Position numbers and translations under genes: made by a program
Source of the DNA: Molanna angustata
Lineage: Eukaryota > Arthropoda > Insecta > Trichoptera > Molannidae
Direction of reading: 5' to 3'
Assembly (NCBI GenBank): GCA_963576475.1
Contig: OY754965.1
Span: 2,053,501-2,117,500 of the forward strand
DNA: 64,000 nucleotides
Part shown: positions 50,101 to 62,100 of the stretch, piece after piece
Position numbering within the stretch: the first letter of the stretch is position 1
Layout of the letters: each line of letters starts with the position of its first letter
The notes under the pieces: generated by a model
Seen by the model: the letters and a program-made list of their open reading frames with translations, nothing else
Told to the model about the DNA's origin: nothing
Database searches by the model: none

Positions 50101-53100
50101 AATAAATAATGACATTATTATAGTCTCCGTTACGTATTCATTTTATTTATCTATCCATTAATTAGCCTGTTCAATTATCTATTAAGTGTTTAAAATTAAT
50201 AAGATTACCGCTCCTAACACTGTTCATTATTAAATAATTTCAATTTTATATTAAACTATAGATAATATTTTACTCAATAAAATAACCAAAATCTAACATA
50301 CAGTGGACACTACTAATCCTATACAAAATTTATTTATATGTATCTATAATTTCGACTTTCGCATATATATTGGCGAGTCGGTTTCAAACAATTTATACCA
50401 ATTTATATTTATTGATGTACCCTTTCAGCGTAAATATTATAATTTGAAATTATGCTTGTCTATAGTTGGATCATTTAAATTGTAATCTCCATTGCAACAT
50501 GCATGTACAAAGCTGTTGACAACAAATAAATAAACAAACAAAACAAAAAAAAAAAAAAAATATATACTTTCGAATAGCCAATTTCTCTTTTCTGTTCCCA
50601 ACTACTATATATAGATTATAATTTTCCTAGATTAACAATTGTACAATCCCTCAAATAAATAATTATTTAATTTACATATCATTTATAGATAGAGACACGA
50701 GCAAATAAACGATTCTCTACCTTTTTCTACACTTATGCCAAAACAATTCTCCCCCCAGAGACTTTAGCTATCTATCAAATTCTGATAACTTCATATTATT
50801 GCGAACTAGGCAAAGAGGATAGAACACCACACTTTTCCCTATACGAGAAATTTATGATTCCGCCGTGATGGTATGAATTAAACGAATGATTAGAGAATAC
50901 CACACATTTCCCTATACGAGATTTATGATCATGCCGTGATAGTATGACTGAAATGAATGATTTCGTACCCTCAAAAGGTAGGCAAAGAGGAGAGAACACC
51001 ACACTTTTCCCTATACGAGATTTACGATCCTGCCGTGATGGTATGAATGAAATGAATGATTTCGTACCTTCACGAGGTAGGCAAAGAGGATAGAACACCA
51101 CACTTTCTCCTAGACGAGAATTTAATGATTCCACCGTGATGGTATGAATGAAACGAATGATTTCGTACCTTCACGAGGCAAGCAAAGAGGAGAGAACACC
51201 ACACTTTTCCCTATACGAGATTTATGATCCTACCATGATAGTATGACTGAAATGAATGATTTCGTACCTTCACGACGTAGGCAAATAGGAGAGAACACCA
51301 CACTTTTCCCTATACGAGATTTACGATCCTGCCGTGATGGTATGAATGAAATGAATGATTTCGCATCTTCACGAGGTAGGCAAAGTGGACACAATACCAC
51401 ACTTTTCTATTTTTTTCTCTATACAAGATTCGTGATTCTGTTGTGGTGGCATGAATGAAACGAACGATTCCGTCCCCTCACAAAGTAGGCAAAGAGGAGA
51501 GAACACCACATTTTTCCCTATTTTTTTTCTATACAAGATTCGTGATTCTGCTGTGATGGCATGAATGAAACGAACGATTCCGTCCCTTCGCGAGGTAGGC
51601 AAAGAGGACACAACACCACATTTTCTCTAGACAACTAATTCTAATGCTTCCGTAGCAATCCCAGTCAATATTTAAAATGATAAATATTGATATATCCTTT
51701 GTCACGAGCACCATTCTGTGATGGAAATCCAACCTAACCTAAACTAAATATCGTCCTAAACTATTTTTCTGTGGATCCATAACCTCCTAAACTAGCTAGC
51801 TAAACTACCTATTAAAAATCTAACGTCTATTTCCTAGTTCTATAGCTAATTTCCCTAACTAGTTTATTCTCTACCTGCAAAGTAAAATCGAGAATTTGTT
51901 ACATCCATTTGATTATTCATTACTGGATAATTCTATAATGAAAGAAAATCGTATTCTTCTATCTTATTTCGCTAATTTTATATGTTTTTAACGGATTTTG
52001 GCCAATGATCGTCTAGTGATTATTATTATTATTTACGTTAAAAAGGACCCTTTACGTTGTGTTTTATTTACGAGTTATTAACAGACGAATATTTATAATA
52101 AAATTTATAAATATTATATTAATAATTAATAAATTAATAGACTCCATGACCGTTGAAAGGTAGTTAATCTTTACATACAAAGTTATAACTACAGAATTAT
52201 TAAATTCGTATAAAGTAATGATAAAACTTCGATTCAAAACCTAAATTATGTAACTTAATAGTTACTCAATTTGATCGATATATGTATATTAATATACCTA
52301 CAGACTTAATAAATTTTACTTTATAATAAAATGAATCTTTAACAAATCCATTTTCTTATTCTTCTATATACAAGACACAATGTGTCCGTATACCTACAGA
52401 GTTATTGAATTATGTATTCGATAAATTATTCATAAACATGACAATTGAAAATTATTTCAGTTTAGAAAACAAAATATACACGGTTTCAGTAAATTTCGGA
52501 GTACACATTTTATCAATAATTATGTATTTCACCCATGAGGTTAGTTATGAAAAAAAAAACAAGAAATATTCTTCTTACCTTTTATCCAATCTAAAAAACA
52601 AAACATATTGAAGAAAACAAAGAACAATAAATAACATTGCACAACAAATAATACTTCAGGTTCACATGGGTGAAATTTCAAAACAATCGGTACATATCTA
52701 AGAAAATATAGTTATTTAGTCTCTTTCAAAGATTAGTGTTAGTTCATAGAGACAGTATTATAAGTGGACCAAGATGAGAATTTTTTTTCATTATTAAATC
52801 AATGATATTAAAGATTTAGCAATACCGCTGATTTGAACACAATGTATATATATTATATATTTTTCTATTTGTACAAATTTATTTCACGCAAATTTTCATG
52901 CTTCATGCAATTAGAAAGGCCCCAGTACACGCCTTTCAACGTCTCAAAACACCGACAATTACTATTTTTGAGTCCGAGTGCACTAACTACTTTTTATACT
53001 TATAAACTAAATAAATCATGCGCTACTATATATATTTATATATCTGCCACATATCTCTTAATTAAGTTGAGGACTTCCCAACCACTGGGATGTCGGTAAC

Positions 53101-56100
53101 TCCTTAATTCTAGTGTCCATCTATTCATTTATCTATCTAAATGACAAATAAACAAATAAATAAACTATATAGAGATAATTCGAAGAATGGAGCCATTGGT
53201 CAGATGGCGATGTCTTTGGGACATCAGAGGGTTTTTGGATTTGGTAAAAATTAGGTTAGTATTATATTTTGTTAATGAGACGTTTAATCCCGAAACTCAG
53301 AAACCAAACGTCAGGTAATTTGGATTTAGAAATATAAATATATTCTAATAGGAAAGGACATGCCTCGTGCAGAATATTGGAAAAGGAATAATTGAATTGA
53401 TTAGTATTATAAATAAATAATTTCTTGAAAAATATGTAAAATAATGTAACATGCAATTTTGTATTCAATATTAGGATCAACAATATTTCAAAATAAAAAT
53501 TAGAAAAAAAACAATAATTTTATAAACAACATTTCAAATCTTAGTCCAGCTCTACAAAGAATAAAGGTGTCAATAAAATATATATAAAAAAAACTTATCA
53601 AGCTCCTTGCGTCTCTCAGGAAGAATGGCGCCTTCCAAATTTATTTTAAGAATTATTTTTAACGAAGCGGTTTTATTATATTTTTAGTAAACAAAATAAC
53701 TAAATATATTTAATATTTAAATGGTCCCTCTTCTCCAACAGCACTTCACTTATATAAAAACTATTTAATTATTATTAATTAAAATTATAGATTATTATTT
53801 TATACTTAATTACTGGTTTTTTCTAAACAAAGGAATATCAAATGTGTTGAACTTTGAACCTCGTCGCGCGCGTTTTTAAAAGTATAGTTCAACCAGCTTC
53901 CCCAGTAATTGCCCTATTTCACTCCCATTTTAAAGACAGACCATCTTTCTTCGCGACTAAAACCCGATTAAAAAACTGAAATCAACACCACCCGAGTCTC
54001 ATAGTTCATTCTCCCTCTCCCCCCCCCCAGTATCCCAGCAATAAAATATATACATCTACTTATATATATACGGATATGTTGAACGCTATGCTTCACCACA
54101 CATCTCAAAACAGCCATTATATACCTCTAATAGAAAATACACAATCAGTTGAATACTTTGAAGAAAAATAAGATTCATCACAATACGCTTGGCAATTTGA
54201 TGTTTGTTGAATAAATTTCGGTTGCTTGGTCTTGTGACGATTGTTCTGTATTTTCTTTGTCCATGATGTTCATTTTATCGTATAACATTTGATGTGAGTT
54301 ATATTCTTCAAGTTGTATTACAGTTTATAAATAAAAATAAAAAAAAATATTATAACTATTTTTTTTAAGAAAATAAAAAATAAAAATATTTTTATAGTTG
54401 TTTTAAACTAAAATATAATTTTTTGTGTTTTATTTATTATGATATTATCAGTATATTATAATTGAAGTTGCTTTGTTTTAATTGTATGAATTGTAAATTG
54501 TAAATATTTTTAGAGTTTATTTTTGTTCGATGCTTATAAGGTCTCTTGTTTGTGGACGTTCCTATACGTATATATGTTTGTTGTTATTGTGATTAGGTAA
54601 CTATATTTAAAAAAAATTTAAAAAAATAATTTATTTTTTATTTAATATATTCAGCGTAAAGTATTTAAATGCTTTGTTTTTAAATAGGATATAATTTTTC
54701 ATTAAATTTAAATGTATATTTGATTTAATAATTTAAAATGAATAAATGTTTAAACGTTTTTAATCTGAAATAAAAGTACAAGTTATGTATATATTATCAA
54801 TGAGATATATTATATTACGTTTCGCTGGCTAACAAATGTTGGTGGCGAATAGTCCTAGATTCATGCGTGATTCGTCGCGGTGTTAGATTTTGGTATTTCG
54901 TTTTTACGCCTACGTACCCGGTATTGTCTCGGTGTACAATGTCGCGGAGTGGAATATATTTTTCGATGATGTTTACTTGATATTTCTATAGATTATTAAA
55001 TTATGTTATGATTTCGTATTTAATATTCGTTTTTTTATACTTTTGTTAATATGACTGCGTTCGTACTTTATTATTATTCGATATAATATTTCTATTTTAT
55101 TTTAAAATAAATATTTTTGTTACATTTACATTTATTATCTTTCTTATTTTTTGTTTCAAATGTGCACGGCACTGTACGCTCAATGGAATATGATTATTGT
55201 ATGTACTTCGAATATATTTAATGTTTCGTTTCGAGCTTCGATTTCGTGATTTTTTTCGTGGAGAATATTTTTATTATTATTACCTCGGTTACATATTTTA
55301 AATTTACACTATAGGATTCTACCTATTTCATAAGTAGGTATCAGATAATGTATTCCGATTGATGTTCGGGAAGATATTATTATTGTAATTTTTTACAGGA
55401 TATTTTTTTTGGATATATTTTTACTACCGCAAAATAATATTAAAAATAATATTTTTGGTTAATTTTGTTACATGTTTTTATTATCGCGATAAAAATGTGC
55501 GCGTCATGGTAAACAAGTTTTTTGTGACATTTTTTAGACAATAATTTTATTTTACATTCCGTGTAACATTTATGCGTTATTTTTAAGCAATAATACTAAA
55601 ATTTATTTACCTACGTATTTACTTTACAGGTTAATAATTTGTCTTGTAGGTATTTAAAAATAAGGATTTGACGTGAATTTTTAGATAGATATTTTATTTT
55701 TATTTCTGCAATGATTTTATGTTACTGCAAATGAATTTACTTTGGCTTTTTTAAATAATAAAATGTGGTTTTTACTTATCTTTTTATGCGTGCTGTTTTT
55801 GCGCATAATACATGCTTCTTTAGGTTCTTTATTTTTATATTTTTATCTTTTTTAAATCTCCTTTAGTTTTTTTTGGTATTCCTTCCGTTATTTTACCTCC
55901 GTTTGGTAGTTTTTTTGGTCCGTTTTAGCGTAGTATTAGCTCATGAAAAAAAAAATAAATACACATTATTATATATTTTTACAATTAACATAGGGAAATA
56001 TTTTTCAATTTTTGGTAGGTATTTATTTAGCATATATTTATTCAATACCAGTTTCGATATTTTAGTTTTGAATACAACAATATAACTAATTATAATACTT

Positions 56101-59100
56101 ATAATTACGTTATAAATGTGTTTTTTTTAATGGTTTATAACAATTAGGGATAACATACTATTACTGCGTATGTTTAATACTTACAAACTATTTATATGCT
56201 TTACTTATCTATTTCGTCGATTTTTTGGTTTTTACAATGTGCGCTGTGTACGGGCCTGCGCACGGTTATGAATTTAAATTATTACATGTTTAAAGTTACC
56301 CGTAGGGTTCAGTCCAACCAGGTCCAATAACCGAAATAATTATTATTCAATAAAATTTTAATCTCTGTCGTATGAGTTTAGAATGTGCAAAGTGACTAGA
56401 TAATTGTTATTGAACGAATATTATAATTTGTTCCTGATAACAGATTATCGTTTGTTACACAAAAAAAATTATTATCACAAATTAAAAATCGACAAAATTG
56501 CAACAGAGCTGGGGCTTTACCAGTTTTACACACTATCTTACAAATATTATCTTTACACAACAAATATACCTGTTCTGCACGCTCGGTGGTCACCAGTTTT
56601 CGCGCTAGGTTGGGAATTGGATTTTAATGTTAATTTATTTATTTACAGAAGGGTGCTCCGGTCTAGAAAGGCACTAGGTGATAACCTGTCGCCTGTTCCC
56701 CAAATCCAACGCGAAATGATGTCGCGTGTGTACTCGATCCTGCCGTGCGTAACTCGGTAATTAGTTGCAAGCTAATTAAAGAACGTTACACAGCAGAATG
56801 AGGTACCCACGCCACACCATAAAACATTTATAAATTTATCATATGAAATATAAATTAATTGATATTACAGACAGGTATTAAAATAGTTTGAATTTGACTT
56901 ACGTGTTTATTTGATAGTTTGACTCTAATTATAATTCAAGATTGGTATATACTTCAATAATTGACTATTAAATAATTTAAATAAAATAGATCGATGAATG
57001 CGCGGAATCGAAATGTGAGTCGAGCAGAGTGACGATCTACCGCTGGCCTTGGTTAAACTGAACGACGGGAACGCGATGTGCAGGATCTTAAATAGCCGGC
57101 TGACGTCCCCCTACTCCTTGAAGTGGGTGGTCAACTCGGCTGGTTGCACCCGCTACATGTATATAAATATTGGCTATCTTAACTCAGGAATTCCTAGTGA
57201 CATGGCCATAGCATTTTACTATGTATTAAATTGTGTATTTATAAGTAAATAAATAAATGTCCATTTGGTGAGGTAAATTGAGTATATGGTAAGAACCAAT
57301 TTATGTGAATAAAAGAATAGAAAAACGAAAAACAATAAAAATTAAAGAAAGAAAGAAGGGAGAGGAGAGGAGGGGACTAGGATAGGATAAGGAGACAAAT
57401 TTAAGTGTTATGTGTATGTGTAAGGAAATGATACTATAATTGTTGGAGATGAAGCTAAAAATAGTAACAACTGAAACTTAGAGACATTTAAAACAATTCA
57501 GGATGATTCATGCTAGCATAATTAAAATAGGTACCTGTAAATGCTCCACCGAGTTGTGTCTGTACTCCTGAAACATTGTTGATGACAGTGCGAGTAAAGG
57601 ACCCAGTTGTTGGTAAACTCTTCACAAAAGAACCAAATATATTACATAGTCCCAACGCATACATTTCTTGGGTGGAGTCCACTATTTTTCCTTTTACTAA
57701 AATTATAAGACTGTAAATAGAAACAATAACATTTGATAATCATTTGAGAAATAAATTGGAAAAATTAACTAAATTTATTCAAATAAAATAACTTACAAAA
57801 TGCCTTGGCTATGGCCACAGCTTCCAACACAGAAATAAGTGGAACAATCAAAAAATTCACATTAAGAATTTCTATCATGTCTATGAAATTGTAGGTTATG
57901 TTGCAATGATTACTGAAAAATGGAGGAGGCTGGAATGTTGGTAGGCCTTTTTCAATGTTACCTTAAAAAATACATTACAACAATTATTTCTACAATGAAA
58001 CATAGTTTTAAATTGCAACCTCTTATAGTTACAGTTATGTATTTTCGGTTAAACACATATATTATTATATCTTACCAATTAATGTAAAAGGTCTCAACCG
58101 ATATTTTTCTAAGATCCAACACAAAAGACATCCCAAGATGATGACAACTGCATTACGCGACAATGAGATCATCCAACATATCTTTTTAAAGATTTTTTTA
58201 TGCCAAATCTCTCCCTGTGTAGCCGATCTACTTCCATAATTTTTGAGTTGCTATAACAACAAAGGAAAGATTATATCAATATTGAAATTGTCAATAAAGT
58301 ATTTAGTTAAAAGTGCATTTCATGGAAATGTTAGCACGACTGTCAGTCAGTCAAAAAAATAAATAAAGTGAATAAAGAAAAATGTTGCCATATCGACTAA
58401 TTAAGTTCCTCTTATCTCCTATTTAAAACAAAATAAAAACGACAAAAAAATAATGACGAGGCGATGAATGTGAATTGGTCCCAAAAAAGATGGACAGATG
58501 ATATTGTCAGGACGGCGGAGAGAAAATGGATGCAGATGGCACCAAATAAACAAAGATGGAAGGAAATGGAAGAGGCTTATCCCCAGCAGTGGAGGGAAGA
58601 AGGCTGATAAAGAAGAAAAAGATGAATGTGTGCCAAGAAAGGAACATGGCGTGATGGTATGTATGTTTAAGTATGCTTGTTCCAAGGTTTTTCAAAGTCA
58701 AGATTAAGATTACTACTAAATATTCTGAATCATGCTGCAAGCGTGTTTATTATCAAAGCATTCCATTGTTGCATGAATGGATGACAGGTGTTTAAATGAA
58801 AGAGATAAGATTTGGATTTACGTTTCTTTAGTTACTATATTCTAGGACATATGTATACACTTTTTGTAAATCAAAATTAGCATTATATACAGAAGTACCA
58901 TAGATACTTCCGAAGGTACCCACATATGTAAATAATAAATTGTAAAATAAAGCAATCTGACATTTATATGAGAGAGAGAGAGTGAAACATGTCTTCTTAA
59001 AGTACCTATTTCAAACAAAGCACGCTTGTTTTTCAACCATTTGTGCAGATTTATCTGAAAAAACTTTTACGGAAATTACATATGTAATGCTTTTCACGAA

Positions 59101-62100
59101 TAACAACACCAAATGCAATCATACCAACACAATTCTTAGAAACATACTTTAGTTTTCACACACCTATAATTAAAGATTATTTAAACTAATTTCTAAAATT
59201 AATTTACATATATGTATACGTCCTATTCCTCATGACTGAGGATAGCGGCTGCAGTCTATCGCCCACACGTATGGCTCGCCTCCATGCCAATCTGTTTTGG
59301 GCTGAACACAGAGCATAAGTCACCGAAGAGCCCATTGTGGACTTTACCAGATCGCTGTCTGGTTATCAGCATCTGGTCGGTGAGCGACCACGAGATCTCC
59401 GTCCCTCCACGCTGCCCATCACAACAAGCTTCTCGAGGCAGTCCGGTTCCCTTCTCGCAATGTATCCGAAGAATTGAAGGATACGTCTGTAACATATCGA
59501 CGATCCTCAATCTTCAGCTCGTCCAGAATTGACACTTTCGTTCTTCTGGCTAATTTATCTTATGCTAATAGTTAGTTTATCTGGGTAGTTATTTCATGGA
59601 CAGTAATTATTGTATACAAATTAAAATAAAAAGGAAACTAGATCAAAATAAAACAAATAAATAAAAATGAAGATTTACTAGGTAAAAACTGGGATTTAAG
59701 ATAGACGGTAGAGCGGCTAGTGGTGTGAGATATTGGTATCAGCGATATAAAACTTCATGAGAGGAAAATGAAATGTTAATTTTTCTCTTTGCCGTTAATA
59801 TCAAAACAGGTAGGTATGTGTACTTGCATCAAAATTTTAATAAGACAGAAATATAAAAGAAATATTTACCCTCAATAATAACAATATAATAATGGTAGAA
59901 ATTCCCAAAATGGAATCCCATAACTTTATGGTTTTAGCGTTCTTTATTAATGTTCTAAATGCTTTCAGAAATGATCCAGAATGTCCTATAAAATACAACA
60001 ATTAAACCATTGCAACTGGATAAAAATAAAATAATACCTGAAAAAAAATAACTCTAGGTAATAATAAGTTGGGTATCTGACTGCTGATCCAAAGGTCCCG
60101 GGTTCGATTCCCGGTGGAGACACTGTTTTTAATTGTGTTTTCAGTCTGGATCTGTGAAACGATTAATATCGTAAGTCTCCAGAATGTGGCAACTTGTTAT
60201 TGGGTGCGTGTTAAATTAATATTTGACATATAGTACCTGTTAGTTGCCCGAGAAGCAATATTAAATTAAATAAATAAATAATAATCGATGAGTTTTTATA
60301 AAGTAAGTTTTTAATTGTTTTTTATATACACTTTCACTGTCTATTGATCATAAACGATATGGAAGCTTATTCCACTGAACTGGACCCACTACAGCAAATG
60401 CTCTTTCACCAAAGTTCATCATTCGACACGTAATATGGTACATTAGAAATTTGGACGATGCAAGGCCGTATTGCTTGTAGAACAGCAAATGCTCTTTCAC
60501 CAAAGTTCATCATTCGACACGTAATATAGTACATTAGAAATTTGGACGATGCAAGGCCGTATTGCTTGTAGAACAGCAAATGCTCTTTCACCAAAGTTCA
60601 TCATTCGACACGTAATATGGTACATTAGAAATTTGGACGATGCAAGGCCGTATTGCTTGTAGAACAGCAAATGCTCTTTCACCAAAGTTCATCATTCGAC
60701 ACGTAATATGGTACATTAGAAATTTGGACGATGCAAGGCCGTATTGCTTGTAGAACAGCAAATGCTCTTTCACCAAAGTTCATCATTCGACACGTAATAT
60801 GGTACATTAGAAATTTGGACGATGCAAGGCCGTATTGCTTGTAGAACAGCAAATGCTCTTTCACCAAAGTTCATCATTCGACACGTAATATGGTACATTA
60901 GAAATTTGGACGATGCAAGGCCGTATTGCTTGTAGAACAGCAAATGCTCTTTCACCAAAGTTCATCATTCGACACGTAATATGGTACATTAGAAATTTGG
61001 ACGATGCAAGGCCGTATTGCTTGTAGAACAGCAAATGCTCTTTCACCAAAGTTCATCATTCGACACGTAATATAGTACATTAGAAATTTGGACGATGCAA
61101 GGCCGTATTGCTTGTAGAACAGCAAATGCTCTTTCACCAAAGTTCATCATTCGACACGTAATATGGTACATTAGAAATTTGGACGATGCAAGGCCGTATT
61201 GCTTGTAGAACAGCAAATGCTCTTTCACCAAAGTTCATCATTCGACACGTAATATGGTACATTAGAAATTTGGACGATGCAAGGCCGTATTGCTTGTAGA
61301 ACAGCAAATGCTCTTTCACCAAAGTTCATCATTCGACACGTAATATGGTACATTAGAAATTTGGACGATGCAAGGCCGTATTGCTTGTAGAACAGCAAAT
61401 GCTCTTTCACCAAAGTTCATCATTCGACACGTAATATGGTACATTAGAAATTTGGACGATGCAAGGCCGTATTGCTTGTAGAACAGCAAATGCTCTTTCA
61501 CCAAAGTTCATCATTCGACACGTAATATGGTACATTAGAAATTTGGACGATGCAAGGCCGTATTGCTTGTAGAACAGCAAATGCTCTTTCACCAAAGTTC
61601 ATCATTCGACACGTAATATGGTACATTAGAAATTTGGACGATGCAAGGCCGTATTGCTTGTAGAACAGCAAATGCTCTTTCACCAAAGTTCATCATTCGA
61701 CACGTAATATAGTACATTAGAAATTTGGACGATGCAAGGCCGTATTGCTTGTAGAACAGCAAATGCTCTTTCACCAAAGTTCATCATTCGACACGTAATA
61801 TAGTACATTAGAAATTTGGACGATGCAAGGCCGTATTGCTTGTAGAACAGCAAATGCTCTTTCACCAAAGTTCATCATTCGACACGTAATATAGTACATT
61901 AGAAATTTGGACGATGCAAGGCCGTATTGCTTGTAGAACAGCAAATGCTCTTTCACCAAAGTTCATCATTCGACACGTAATATAGTACATTAGAAATTTG
62001 GACGATGCAAGGCCGTATTGCTTGTAGAACAGCAAATGCTCTTTCACCAAAGTTCATCATTCGACACGTAATATAGTACATTAGAAATTTGGACGATGCA

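Larger units (their letters stand above)
43494..54182 (-). mobile_element. Large non-coding LTR retrotransposon derivative (LARD-like), nested in gypsy gag
   Basis: 10,689-bp element: LTR 43494-45959, internal 45960-51716, LTR 51717-54182. The two 2466-bp LTRs read as identical at a constant offset of 8223. They begin TGTGATG and end CATCACA, a perfect terminal inverted repeat with TG...CA. Target duplication ATAC at 43490-43493 and 54183-54186. A purine tract at 45960-45970 and a primer-type site at 51701-51713 fix the orientation as minus. The 5.76-kb interior has no ORF over about 120 codons and no gag/pol similarity; it holds a decayed LINE and a 100-bp tandem array. It must have been moved by proteins made elsewhere. 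Confidence 0.92.
38277..57157 (-). mobile_element. Ty3/gypsy LTR retrotransposon (CsRn1-like), carrying a nested LARD
   Basis: Complete element of 18,881 bp including the 10.7-kb nested insertion (about 8.2 kb without it). Evidence: direct 560-bp repeats at 38277-38836 and 56598-57157 at a constant offset of 18,321; TGTA target duplication at 38273-38276 and 57158-57161; purine tract next to the left LTR; primer site next to the right LTR; gag and pol in gypsy order (PR-RT-RNase H-IN) on the minus strand. The Gag C-terminus has a C-H-C-C finger and the primer site begins TGGTGACC (Trp-type); known CsRn1-clade elements show both. No env ORF. Gag is split by the nested element and pol has one in-frame stop, so this copy cannot make its own proteins. 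Confidence 0.93.
37630..57534 (-). other. 19.9-kb intron of SLC26 gene 1
   Basis: Donor GTACCT after exon 7, acceptor TATTTTAG before exon 8. About 18.9 kb of it is the gypsy-plus-LARD insertion; without it the intron would be about 1 kb, like its neighbours. The retroelements share the gene's orientation, so their LTR poly(A) signals could act on the transcript. Confidence 0.85.

Noticed and set aside
43494..54182. LTR pair as a segmental duplication or assembly repeat
   Set aside because: TG...CA ends with perfect inverted termini, a 4-bp target duplication, purine tract and primer site all fit a retroelement.
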